Source of the DNA: Demequina soli
GTDB taxonomy: Bacteria; Actinomycetota; Actinomycetes; Actinomycetales; Demequinaceae
Assembly: GCF_000971195.1 (NCBI RefSeq)
Contig: NZ_BBLZ01000001.1
Span: 483,460 to 547,459, forward strand
DNA: 64,000 nt
Reading direction: 5' to 3'
Shown here: piece by piece, positions 17,435 to 25,198 of the stretch
How positions within the stretch are numbered: position 1 is the first letter of the stretch
Layout of the letters: each line of letters begins with the position of its first letter
The notes under the pieces: model-generated
Databases searched by the model: none
What the model saw: the letters and a program-made list of their open reading frames with translations, nothing else
What the model was told of the DNA's origin: nothing
Made by a program: the position numbers and the translations under genes

Positions 17435-18225
17435 CCCGGCTCGAGACCCACGGCGCCGTCATCGGCTACGGCGACACGACCATCGTCCACGGCGTCGACG
17501 TCGCGATCCCCGACGGGAGGATCACCGCGATCGTGGGCCCCAACGGGTGCGGCAAGTCCACGCTGCTGCGCGCGCTGGTGCGCCTGCTCGCCCCCTCGGA
17601 CGGCACCGTGCTGCTCGACGGCGAGGACATCCACCGCATCCCCACCCGCGAGGTCGCGCGCCGCGTCGGGCTGCTGCCGCAGTCGCCCATCGCGCCCGCC
17701 GGCATCACGGTCAAGGAGCTGGTCGCGCGCGGCCGCACCCCGCACCAGAAGGTGCTGCGGCCGTGGACCGCGCAGGACGAGATGGCCGTCACCTCGGCGC
17801 TCCACTCCACGTCCCTCACCGCCATCCAGGACGCCGTGGTGGACCAGCTCTCGGGCGGCCAGCGCCAGCGCGCCTGGATCGCGATGACGCTCGCGCAGGA
17901 CACGCCGCTCATGCTGCTCGACGAGCCGACCACCTACCTCGACATCGCCCACCAGTACGACGTCATGGACCTGCTCCACCACCTCAACACGCGCCAGCAG
18001 CGCACCATCGTCATGGTGGTCCACGACCTCCACCAGGCCGCGCGCTACGCGCACCACGTCATCGCGATGCGCGACGGCGTCGTGGTCGCCGCGGGCGAGC
18101 CGTCCGAGGTGTTCACCGAGGACCTCATCCGCGAGGTCTTCTCCCTCGAGGCGCGCGTGCTGCCCGACCCCGTCACCGGCACCCCGATGGTGGTGCCCGC
18201 CCACGGACCCGGCGGCGCGCGCTGA
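17431..18225 (+). CDS. Iron-siderophore ABC transporter ATP-binding protein
   Basis: A 264-residue ATPase powering the two FecCD permeases. Walker A GPNGCGKST is at residues 36-44, the Q-loop is in LLPQSPIAP, the ABC signature is LSGGQRQR, and Walker B is LMLLDEPTTYLD with the H-loop in VVHDLHQA. The 'TTYLDIAHQ' Walker B extension is characteristic of the siderophore (FepC/FecE/FhuC) subfamily. It is followed by a 62-base gap containing the 10-mer motif at 18235, then the binding-protein gene. Confidence 0.92.
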   Translation: MTRLETHGAVIGYGDTTIVHGVDVAIPDGRITAIVGPNGCGKSTLLRALVRLLAPSDGTVLLDGEDIHRIPTREVARRVGLLPQSPIAPAGITVKELVARGRTPHQKVLRPWTAQDEMAVTSALHSTSLTAIQDAVVDQLSGGQRQRAWIAMTLAQDTPLMLLDEPTTYLDIAHQYDVMDLLHHLNTRQQRTIVMVVHDLHQAARYAHHVIAMRDGVVVAAGEPSEVFTEDLIREVFSLEARVLPDPVTGTPMVVPAHGPGGAR

Positions 18226-18287
18226 GCCGCGCCCCGCATCGTCCCCCCACAGATTCGTCCCGACCCGCACCCCACGAAAGGAACGTC

Positions 18288-19394
18288 ATGTTCTCCTCCT
18301 TCTCCCGGCGCAAGGCCGGCGCGATCGGCCTCGCGGCCGTCGCCGCCCTCGCGCTCGCGGCCTGCTCCTCCGCGTCCTCGGACGGCGAGCCGAGCGCGAG
18401 CGCCTCCACCGGCGCCTCGACCGCGACCGGCGACGCGGGCGCCTTCCCCGTCACGATCGACACCGCGATGGGCGAGGTCACGATCGACGCGAAGCCGGAG
18501 CGCATCGTCACGCTGGGCTCGCACGAGCACGAGTACCTCTACGCGCTCGGCGTCGCGCCCGTCGCGGTGCCCGTGAGCTGGCAGGGCTACGACAACGGCA
18601 CCGGCCCGTGGGCCGTCGCCGACATGGAGGCCGCGGGCGCCGCCCCCGAGACCTTCGAGCCGGGCACCACCACGTACGACGCCGAGGTCATCGCGTCGTT
18701 CAAGCCCGACCTCATCGTGGCGACCTACCCCAACCACACGATGACCCAGGAGGAGTACGACCTGCTCTCCGGCATCGCGCCCGTGCTCACGCGCCCCGCG
18801 ACCGGCTCCGACGGCACCGAGACCGTCGAGTGGGGCGTGACCATGGCCGACGAGCTCACCGAGCTCGGCAAGGCGACCGGCACCGAGGACAAGGCGGCCG
18901 AGGTCATCGCCGACGTGGACGCGCAGTTCAAGGCCGTGCGCGACGCGCACCCCGAGTGGGCCGGCAAGACCTCGCAGGTGGGCGGCTACTACGAGGGCCA
19001 GGCCTTCGTGTACGCCGCGAGCGACACGCGCAACCAGTTCCTCGCGAACCTGGGCCTCGACGTGTCCTCGGTGCCCGGCACCGACGCCGCGTGGCTGCAG
19101 ATCAGCGCGGAGAAGCTCGACGTGATCGGCAACCTCGACTCCGTGGTGTGGCAGGTCGCGACCGACCCGACCACCCAGGCCTCGCTGGAGGCGCTGCCGC
19201 TGTTCGCGTCGCTCAACTCCACCAAGGTCGGCGGCAACGTGTGGATCACGGACTCGGTGCTCGAGGGCGCGTTCTTCGCGAACTCCCCGTCGTCGATCAC
19301 GTACTCCCTGAACGCGTTCGTGCCGCAGCTCGAGGCGGCGCTCGACGGCGACCCGGCCACGAAGGTCCCGGCGTACTCCGACGGTTCGCAATGA
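18288..19394 (+). CDS. Iron-siderophore ABC transporter substrate-binding lipoprotein
   Basis: A 368-residue class III (helical-backbone) binding protein, lipid-anchored outside the membrane. The signal peptide ends in a lipobox with Cys at residue 26 (LALAAC), followed by a Ser/Ala-rich linker and the FepB/FhuD-like domain beginning VTIDAKPERIVTLGSHEHEYLYALGV. It presents a ferric siderophore to the upstream permeases; the ligand cannot be told. Its stop codon TGA lies inside the palindromic family B element, so the last codon and stop are supplied by a repeat, suggesting the element inserted into or replaced the original 3' end. Confidence 0.88.
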   Translation: MFSSFSRRKAGAIGLAAVAALALAACSSASSDGEPSASASTGASTATGDAGAFPVTIDTAMGEVTIDAKPERIVTLGSHEHEYLYALGVAPVAVPVSWQGYDNGTGPWAVADMEAAGAAPETFEPGTTTYDAEVIASFKPDLIVATYPNHTMTQEEYDLLSGIAPVLTRPATGSDGTETVEWGVTMADELTELGKATGTEDKAAEVIADVDAQFKAVRDAHPEWAGKTSQVGGYYEGQAFVYAASDTRNQFLANLGLDVSSVPGTDAAWLQISAEKLDVIGNLDSVVWQVATDPTTQASLEALPLFASLNSTKVGGNVWITDSVLEGAFFANSPSSITYSLNAFVPQLEAALDGDPATKVPAYSDGSQ

Positions 19395-19478
19395 CAGATG
19401 TGGCGCATGTGACTCATTCCTGACGGGGGCGGCGGCCTCACCCGCCCCACGGGTTGACTCTCGTCACAAGTGTCATTG
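19389..19478. repeat. 90-bp palindromic element, family B copy 2
   Basis: Imperfect 16-bp inverted ends (19389-19404 and 19463-19478, 13 matches) share the left sequence CAATGACAGATGTG and an internal GCATG...GACGGGGGCGG block with the copy at 9598-9682; this copy has about 9 extra bases in that block. It starts within the final codons of the binding-protein gene. Confidence 0.65.
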
Positions 19479-19483
19479 TCAAT

Positions 19484-19530
19484 CGACGATGCCCGGCTCC
19501 CCTTCTCGCGAAGGGGGCCGGGCATCGTCG
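19484..19530. terminator. Bidirectional terminator built on the GACGATGC motif
   Basis: Arms of about 20 bases (19484-19504 and 19511-19530, one bulged base) enclose a 6-base loop and each outer end carries CGACGATGC. It separates the siderophore operon from the convergent phoH. Confidence 0.8.
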
Positions 19531-19551
19531 CGTCCGGGGCGCAGCCCGGTG

Positions 19552-20919
19552 CTAGAGGTCGAGCCTCTCGAGCATGTCCGTCACCAGCGCCGCCACCGCG
19601 GAGCGCTCGGAGCGCTCGAGCGTGACGTGCGCGAACAGCGGGTGACCCTTGAGCGCCTCGATCACGGCGGCGATGCCGTCGTGACGGCCGACGCGCAGGT
19701 TGTCGCGCTGCGCGACGTCGTGGGTGAGGACCACGCGCGACGACTGGCCGATGCGGGACAGCATGGTCAGCAGCACGTTGCGCTCGAGGGACTGGGCCTC
19801 GTCCACGATCACGAACGCGTCGTGGAGCGAGCGGCCGCGGATGTGCGTGAGCGGCAGCACCTCGAGCATGCCCCGCGCCATCACCTCCTCGACCACCTCG
19901 GAGGACACCATCGCGCCGAGCGTGTCGAACACGGCCTGCGCCCAGGGGTTCATCTTCTCGGAGGCGTCGCCGGGCAGGTAGCCCAGGTCCTGCCCGCCGA
20001 CGGCGTACAGCGGGCGGAACACCATGATCTTCTTGTGCTGGCGCCGCTCCATGACCGCCTCAAGGCCGGCGCACAGCGCGAGCGCGCTCTTGCCGGTGCC
20101 GGCGCGGCCGCCCATGGACACGATCCCGATGGACTCGTCGAGCAGCAGGTCGATCGCGATGCGCTGCTCGGCGGAGCGGCCGTGGATCCCGAAGACCTCC
20201 TGGTCGCCGCGGACCAGGCGGACCTGGCCGTCCTCGGTCACCCGACCGAGCGCGCTGCCGCGACCCGCGTGGATGACCAGGCCGGTGTGCACCGGCAGCG
20301 TCTCGAGGTCCTCGCCGCACAGCGACGGGTCGGGCGCGGGCAGCGCCTCGTCCTCCCACAGCGACGCCATCTCCTCGTCGGTCAGCTGGATCTCGCGCAT
20401 GCCGGTCCAGCCGGACTCGACGGCCAGCTCGGCGCGGTACTCCTCCGCCTCGATGCCCAGCGCGGAGGCCTTGACGCGCATCGGCAGGTCCTTGGACACC
20501 ACGGTGACGGAGTGGCCCTCGGCCTTGAGGTTGGCGGCGACGGCGAGGATGCGCGTGTCGTTGTCGCCCAGGCGGAAGCCGGACGGCAGCACCTCGGGGT
20601 CGGTGTGGTTGAGCTCGACGCGCAGCGTGCCGCCCGTCTGGTTCACCGCGACCGGCTCGTCGAGCTTGCCGTGCTGGACGCGCAACTCGTCGAGCATGCG
20701 CAGCGCGGACCGGGCGAAGTAGCCGAGCTCCGGGTGGTGCCGTTTCGCCTCGAGCTCCGTGATGACGACCACGGGAAGGACCACCGCGTGCTCCGCGAAC
20801 CGCTTCATGGCGCGCGGGTCCGAGAGGAGGACCGAGGTGTCGAGGACGAACGTGCGCACGTCCGTCTCGAGCGTGCCCTCGGTGGCGGTGGCGGGGATGG
20901 AGCGAGGCGAGGTGGTCAA
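19552..20919 (-). CDS. phoH: PIN domain-PhoH family ATPase
   Basis: A 455-residue two-domain protein. Residues 20-155 form a PIN ribonuclease domain with acidic residues at D27 (FVLDTS), E55 and D119/D121 (LGDNDTRIL). Residues 235-450 form the PhoH ATPase with Walker [10 protein letters not shown] at 270-278 and Walker B in [15 protein letters not shown]-PhoH proteins of mycobacteria act as RNA-cleaving, ATP-dependent RNA-unwinding enzymes; the cellular role here is inferred from that. Translation appears to start at TTG 20919 with GGGAG upstream. It faces a terminator at its 3' end. Confidence 0.88.
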   Translation of the reverse strand: MTTSPRSIPATATEGTLETDVRTFVLDTSVLLSDPRAMKRFAEHAVVLPVVVITELEAKRHHPELGYFARSALRMLDELRVQHGKLDEPVAVNQTGGTLRVELNHTDPEVLPSGFRLGDNDTRILAVAANLKAEGHSVTVVSKDLPMRVKASALGIEAEEYRAELAVESGWTGMREIQLTDEEMASLWEDEALPAPDPSLCGEDLETLPVHTGLVIHAGRGSALGRVTEDGQVRLVRGDQEVFGIHGRSAEQRIAIDLLLDESIGIVSMGGRAGTGKSALALCAGLEAVMERRQHKKIMVFRPLYAVGGQDLGYLPGDASEKMNPWAQAVFDTLGAMVSSEVVEEVMARGMLEVLPLTHIRGRSLHDAFVIVDEAQSLERNVLLTMLSRIGQSSRVVLTHDVAQRDNLRVGRHDGIAAVIEALKGHPLFAHVTLERSERSAVAALVTDMLERLDL

Positions 20920-21265
20920 CGGGGCTCCCAGCGTTCTGGCCGCAGGGCGCCGGTCGCCCTGTCGGCGATCGGTTTACGTCAGCATCGGGGCGATGTGACG
21001 GCGTTGTGCTACCACGTCACCGACGCTACGCCCCTCGTGAGGACTTCCGGGAGGCTCGCCGGGAAGAATTCACACAGATGTAACTTGCATCCCGCGCTCG
21101 GGCGTGTCCACGCGCCTCGGCGCCGTCGTGACCTCCTTCCACACACGGCCGAGGCTGGGAGCGCTCACGCGATGCAACTCGCCTCGCAAAGCCCGAGTGG
21201 GGCGCCGCCAGGTGCAGATCTTGTGTGGAAAGAGGTCCGGGGTCGGGGGACGATGCGCGCGGCAC
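20920..21265. other. 346-base intergenic region between phoH and uppS
   Basis: No gene is seen. It holds the upstream region of the leftward phoH (20920 to about 21060), a possible degenerate relic at about 21060-21113 (CACACAGATGTAACTTGCATC then CGCTCGGGCGTGT) resembling half of a family A element, the complete family A element at 21130-21237, and a 10-mer motif at 21248 just beyond the uppS stop. Confidence 0.5.
21130..21237 (-). repeat. 108-bp MITE-like palindromic element, family A copy 1
   Basis: 15-bp ends GACCTCCTTCCACAC (21130-21144) and GTGTGGAAAGAGGTC (21223-21237) differ at one position when paired. Read in reverse orientation the inside carries AGATCTGC near one end and GCGAGTTGCATCGCG in the middle, as in the copies at 28245, 38218 and 59053. 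Confidence 0.8.
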
Positions 21266-22030
21266 CTACCGCCCGAGCCGGCGCTCGCGCTGGGAGAAGT
21301 CGCGCAGCGCGCGCAGGAAGTCGATCCGCCGGAAGTCCGGCCAGTAGACCTCGCAGAAGTAGAACTCCGAGTGGGCGCTCTGCCACAGCAGGAAGCCGCC
21401 GAGCCGCTGCTCCCCTGAGGTGCGGATCACCAGGTCGGGGTCGGGCTGGCCCTTGGTGTAGAGGTGCTCGGCGATGTGCTCGACCGAGAAGCTCTCCGCG
21501 ACCTCCTCGAGCGAGTGCCCCGCGTCGACGCCCGCGCGCAGGAAGCTGCGCACCGCCTCCGCGATCTCGTGCCGGCCGCCGTAGCCGACGGCGACGTTGA
21601 CGTGCAGGCCCGTGGCCTCGGACGACCTCTCGACGGCGGCGGCGAGGCGGGCCGCGATGTCGGGCGGCAGGAGCGACGCGTCGCCCACGTGGCGCACGCG
21701 CCAGCGGCCGTCGTCCGCGAGGCCCTCGACCGTGGTCGCGATGATCTCGAGCAGCGGCGCGAGCTCCCTCGGGTCGCGTTCGAGGTTGTCGGTGGACAGC
21801 ATCCACAGCGTCACCACCTCGACGCCGGCGTCCTGGGACCACTCGAGCACCTCGGTGATCTTGTCGGCACCCTTCTGGTGGCCGTGGGCGGTGGACGCGC
21901 CCGACTGCTTCGCCCAGCGGCGGTTGCCGTCGAGGATGACGCCGATGTGGCGCGGAGGGGCCGCCGTGCGCTTGAGCGTGCGCGCGAGCCGCTTCTCATA
22001 CGTGCCGTACAGGAGCGAGCTGAGAGCCAT
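21266..22030 (-). CDS. uppS: Polyprenyl diphosphate synthase, cis type (UppS family)
   Basis: A 254-residue cis-prenyltransferase that makes the long isoprenoid carrier for cell-wall synthesis. The family motifs are complete: VILDGNRRWAKQ with the catalytic Asp near residue 35, GYGGRHEIAEAV, and DLVIRTSGEQRLGGFLLWQSAHSEFYF then EVYWPDFRRIDF. Whether it makes undecaprenyl or decaprenyl diphosphate cannot be read here. ATG 22030 has GAGGAGGAAC upstream. It is divergent from trhA, with a palindromic site between them. Confidence 0.93.
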   Translation of the reverse strand: MALSSLLYGTYEKRLARTLKRTAAPPRHIGVILDGNRRWAKQSGASTAHGHQKGADKITEVLEWSQDAGVEVVTLWMLSTDNLERDPRELAPLLEIIATTVEGLADDGRWRVRHVGDASLLPPDIAARLAAAVERSSEATGLHVNVAVGYGGRHEIAEAVRSFLRAGVDAGHSLEEVAESFSVEHIAEHLYTKGQPDPDLVIRTSGEQRLGGFLLWQSAHSEFYFCEVYWPDFRRIDFLRALRDFSQRERRLGR

Positions 22031-22085
22031 CGACGTCCGTTCCTCCTCGACGCGCGCGAACGCGTCAACCGTACTCCCGCGCACT

Positions 22086-22105
22086 AACCTACGGTATCGT
22101 AGGTT
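22086..22105. promoter_or_regulatory. Palindromic operator overlapping the trhA promoter
   Basis: A 20-base palindrome AACCTACG-GTAT-CGTAGGTT, with 8-bp perfect arms, ends one base before the trhA ATG. Its centre contains the likely -10 TATCGT (22095-22100), 6 bases before the start. A dimeric repressor, for instance of the TetR type, would block this leaderless promoter and could also reach uppS. Confidence 0.55.
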
Positions 22106-22106
22106 C

Positions 22107-22763
22107 ATGGCAGAGAACCTCCCCGTGCCTGGTAAGCCGCTCATGCGCGGCTGGCTGCACCTCGGCGCGGCGCCGCTGGCCCTCGTGGCGGGACTGATCC
22201 TCACGGCGGTCGCCCCCACGCTCGCGGGGCGCGTCTCCTTCGCGATCTTCACGCTGACGGCGGTGATGCTGTTCGGCACCTCGGCCATCTACCACCGTGG
22301 CAACTGGTCGCCGCGCACGGCGGCGGTGCTGCGCCGGATGGACCACGCGAACATCTTCCTCATCATCGCCGGCACGTACACGCCGCTCACGGTGATGCTG
22401 CTCGAGCGTCCCACCAGCGTGTACGTGCTCGCCATCGTGTGGGGCGGCGCGCTGCTCGGGCTGCTGTTCCGCGTGATCTGGCTCGGCGCCCCGCGCTGGA
22501 TGTACGTGCCCATCTACGTCGCGCTCGGCTGGGTCGCGATCGGCTTCATCAAGCCGTTCTACGAGGCGGGCGGCGCCGCCGTGGTGACCCTCGTCATCAT
22601 CGGCGGGCTCTGCTACACCGTCGGCGCGATCATCTACGGCACGAAGTGGCCCCGCGGATCCACCAAGTACTTCGGGTTCCACGAGATCTTCCACGCGCTA
22701 ACGATCGCCGGCTTCGCCTGCCACTTCGTCGCCGCGTCCATCGCCGTCTTCGTCGCCGCGTAA
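22107..22763 (+). CDS. trhA: Hemolysin III / TrhA family membrane protein
   Basis: A 218-residue protein with seven membrane segments and the family (PAQR) residues: SAIYHRG, MDHANIFLIIAGTYTPL and a C-terminal HEIFHALTIAGFACHF, which together give the conserved metal-binding Ser/Asp/His set. Bacterial homologues affect membrane fluidity and energetics; true hemolysis is doubtful. It is probably leaderless and under the palindromic site. Its last 66 bases overlap the convergent small membrane-protein gene. Confidence 0.88.
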   Translation: MAENLPVPGKPLMRGWLHLGAAPLALVAGLILTAVAPTLAGRVSFAIFTLTAVMLFGTSAIYHRGNWSPRTAAVLRRMDHANIFLIIAGTYTPLTVMLLERPTSVYVLAIVWGGALLGLLFRVIWLGAPRWMYVPIYVALGWVAIGFIKPFYEAGGAAVVTLVIIGGLCYTVGAIIYGTKWPRGSTKYFGFHEIFHALTIAGFACHFVAASIAVFVAA

Positions 22764-22970
22764 CGGCGCCGCGTCGCCCGCGGAGTCCGCGGAACCCGCG
22801 GCGAAGTCCGCCTCGCGAGCCTCCTCGCGCGCCTCCTCGCGCGCCGACCGGGCGCGCATCTTCCGCAGGTGGCGCGTGAGCGACAGCATGATCACCACGG
22901 TGGCGACCACGAGCGCGAAGGTGGCGACGAAGGCGAGGAAGCCCGGGCCGCCGGTGAAGTCCGAATCCAT
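22698..22970 (-). CDS. Small single-pass membrane protein
   Basis: A 90-residue product beginning MDSDFTGGPGFLAFVATFALVV, one membrane segment (about residues 10-31), a basic stretch (TRHLRKMRARS) and a highly charged acidic C-terminus. This is a common unnamed actinobacterial type with cytoplasmic tail. The start at 22970 has AGAGGTGG upstream. Its 3' 66 bases lie antisense to the end of trhA, which constrains both sequences. No function is known. Confidence 0.65.
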   Translation of the reverse strand: MDSDFTGGPGFLAFVATFALVVATVVIMLSLTRHLRKMRARSAREEAREEAREADFAAGSADSAGDAAPLRGDEDGDGRGDEVAGEAGDR

Positions 22971-23004
22971 GTCCACCTCTCTGACCGGACTATCCTGCCT
23001 CATC

Positions 23005-23394
23005 ATGAGCACCACTCCGTCCGACGCCGAGCCGGAGGCCCGGCCACGCATGAGCCGCCGCAACCTCACCCTGGTGATCGCCGGCCTCGCGGTCGTGGTC
23101 GCCGGGATCGCCTGGTACGCGTTCGGCATCGCCAAGGAGGACGTCCGCTGGAAGGACGTGGGCTTCTCCGTCGCCTCACCCACCGCGATCGACGTGACGT
23201 ACGAGGTGTACCTCTACTCCGACAAGGACGCGGACTGCACGCTGCGCGCGCTCAACACCCGCTTCACCGAGGTCGGCGTCGCCACCCAGCACGTCTCCCG
23301 CGCGGACGGCGCCCAGCAGCGCCTCACCACGAGCATCGTCACCACCGAGGAGGCGACCACCGCGCAGGTCCAGTACTGCGTGCCCGTGGACTGA
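23005..23394 (+). CDS. DUF4307 family membrane-anchored protein
   Basis: A 129-residue protein with a short basic cytoplasmic N-terminus, one membrane segment (LTLVIAGLAVVVAGIAWYAFGI, about 21-42) and an extracytoplasmic beta-rich domain with two cysteines (DADCTLRALN and VQYCVPVD) that may form a disulfide. This is the DUF4307 pattern found across actinobacteria, function unknown. A -10 TATCCT (22991-22996) is 8 bases before the ATG, so it is probably leaderless. greA follows after a gap with its own promoter. Confidence 0.75.
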   Translation: MSTTPSDAEPEARPRMSRRNLTLVIAGLAVVVAGIAWYAFGIAKEDVRWKDVGFSVASPTAIDVTYEVYLYSDKDADCTLRALNTRFTEVGVATQHVSRADGAQQRLTTSIVTTEEATTAQVQYCVPVD

Positions 23395-23487
23395 TCCCCG
23401 CGTACCGGGGACGATGCGCGCCGGACTTGGGTGCCCGCGCACCCGCTTGGTATCGTGGCTCACCTTGTCACCCGAGGAGGATGAACC

Positions 23488-23970
23488 GTGACCGAGACCA
23501 CCGGAACCTGGCTGACCCAGGAGGCGTTCGACCGTCTCCAGGCGGAGTACGACCACCTGGTGAACGTCGGCCGCGTCGAGATCGCCAAGGAGATCGACGA
23601 GCGCCGCCAGGAGGGCGACCTCAAGGAGAACGGCGGCTACCACGCGGCCCGCGACGAGCAGGCCAAGATGGAGGCCCGCATCCAGGAGCTGCGCCACAAG
23701 CTCGAGACCGCCCAGGTGGGCGAGGCGACCTTCGACGGCACCATCGCCGCCGGCACGGTCGTCTCCGCCGAGGTGATGGGCCGCGCGATGCGCTTCCTGG
23801 TCGGCTCGCGCGAGATCGCCGACGGCACCGACCTGGACGTGTTCAGCCCCGAGTCGCCGCTGGGCGCCGCGCTGATCGGCCGCAAGGCGGGCGACGAGAC
23901 GTCCTACGTTGCCCCCAACGGCAAGGAGATCGACGTCAAGGTCGTCGCCGCGGAGCCGTTCGGCGGCTGA
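23488..23970 (+). CDS. greA: Transcription elongation factor GreA
   Basis: GreA rescues backtracked RNA polymerase by stimulating transcript cleavage. The 160-residue length is normal. The coiled-coil tip motif QEGDLKENGGYHAARDEQ carries the essential acidic residues at D44 and E47. The GTG start has a clear GAGGAGG site. A promoter TTGGGT (23427-23432)/TATCGT (23451-23456) with an 18-base spacer gives a leader of about 25-30 bases. A 10-mer motif lies at 23409. Confidence 0.95.
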   Translation: MTETTGTWLTQEAFDRLQAEYDHLVNVGRVEIAKEIDERRQEGDLKENGGYHAARDEQAKMEARIQELRHKLETAQVGEATFDGTIAAGTVVSAEVMGRAMRFLVGSREIADGTDLDVFSPESPLGAALIGRKAGDETSYVAPNGKEIDVKVVAAEPFGG

Positions 23971-23990
23971 GCCGCACCCGACCCGACGCG

Positions 23991-24016
23991 AGGCCCTCGG
24001 AGAGATCCGGGGGCCT
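23991..24016. terminator. Terminator between greA and rlmC
   Basis: 11-base arms AGGCCCTCGGA and TCCGGGGGCCT (10 pairs, one mismatch) with a 4-base loop, followed by TT. It lies between convergent genes. Confidence 0.7.
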
Positions 24017-24031
24017 TCCGCGTTCCCGGGC

Positions 24032-25189
24032 TCAGGCCCGCTCGAGCAGCACCACGGCCTCGTAGTGCGCCGTGTGCGGGAACATGTCGAGCAGCCGGCC
24101 GCGCACCGGGCGCAGCGACGGCATCGCCGCGAGGTCCCGCGCGAGCGTGACGGCGTTGCAGCTCGAGTACACGACGGTGCCCACGCCCGAGGACTCGAGC
24201 CAGCCAGCGAGCTGCTCCCCGATCCCGCGCCGCGGCGGGTTGACGATCACGACGTCGGGCACGAGCTCCTGCTCGCGCGCCCACACGGTCGCGTCGGCCG
24301 CCACGAAGATCGCGTCGTCGGCGCCGTCGCGCCCGGCCCGCGCGAGCTCGTCGACGCTGAGCCGCGCGCTCTCCACCGCCTGCTCGCTCGCCTCCACGCC
24401 CACCACCGTCCGGCCGCCCGCGAGGCAGTGCAGCGCGAAGCCGCCCACGCCGCAGTACAGGTCCCAGACCGAGGCGGGCGCCGCATCGTCCACCCACCCG
24501 GCCACCTGGGCGTAGAGCTCGCGTGCGATCGCGGTGTTGGTCTGGAAGAAGCTCTGCGGGCGCAGGTGCAGGACCACGTCGCCCATCGCCATCGCGAGCG
24601 AGTCGCGGTCGGTCAGCACGATCTCCCGCTCGCCCTCGAGGACGGCCTTGTGCTCGGGGAGCACGTTGACGGTGAGCACCGCGAGCGAGGGCAGCCGCTC
24701 GAGCAGCCACGGCAGGTGCTTCTGGATCCGCGACAGCGCCTCGGTCGAGCGCATCACCAGGCGTGCCATCAGCTCGCCGTCGGGGGCGAGCGTGACGATG
24801 ACGTGCTTGAGCTCGCCGGTGCGGCCGGGGACGTCGTACGGCTCGAGGCGCGCGACGCGGATGAACTCCGCGAGCACGGGGAACGATGCGGCGAGCGGCT
24901 CGGGGTAGAGCGGGCAGTCGCGCAGGTCGACGCCGCGGCCGTCGGCGTCGAGGATCCCGATGGTCGGCTCGTCCATGGTGCCGGCGACCACCATCTTGGC
25001 CTTGGACCGGAAGCCCTGCTCGGCGCTCAGGAGCGGCGGCTCCCACGCCAGGGCGGCGGCGCGGTCACCGATCGCGTCGGCGAGCAGCGCCTCGAGGTCG
25101 GCCTGCTTGCGCACGACCTGGAGGGCGTGCGGCACCGGGATGAGGGTGCACGAGCGGCAGCGGTCGGAGTCGAAGTACGCGCACTGCAC
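24032..25189 (-). CDS. rlmC: 23S rRNA (uracil-C5)-methyltransferase, RlmC type
   Basis: A 385-residue TrmA/RlmCD-family RNA m5U methyltransferase. The N-terminus MQCAYFDSDRCRSCTL gives the C-x6-C-x2-C iron-sulfur ligands and resembles E. coli RlmC (U747). The SAM-binding motif is LYCGVGGFALHCLAG, followed by NPPRRG and the catalytic cysteine in YSSCNAVTLARDL. The GTG start is placed by a -10 TAGACT whose complement is at 25196-25201, 6 bases upstream, and that overlaps the stop codon of the upstream gene. It could have another rRNA uridine as target. Confidence 0.87.
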   Translation of the reverse strand: MQCAYFDSDRCRSCTLIPVPHALQVVRKQADLEALLADAIGDRAAALAWEPPLLSAEQGFRSKAKMVVAGTMDEPTIGILDADGRGVDLRDCPLYPEPLAASFPVLAEFIRVARLEPYDVPGRTGELKHVIVTLAPDGELMARLVMRSTEALSRIQKHLPWLLERLPSLAVLTVNVLPEHKAVLEGEREIVLTDRDSLAMAMGDVVLHLRPQSFFQTNTAIARELYAQVAGWVDDAAPASVWDLYCGVGGFALHCLAGGRTVVGVEASEQAVESARLSVDELARAGRDGADDAIFVAADATVWAREQELVPDVVIVNPPRRGIGEQLAGWLESSGVGTVVYSSCNAVTLARDLAAMPSLRPVRGRLLDMFPHTAHYEAVVLLERA

Positions 25190-25198
25190 CGCTGAAGT

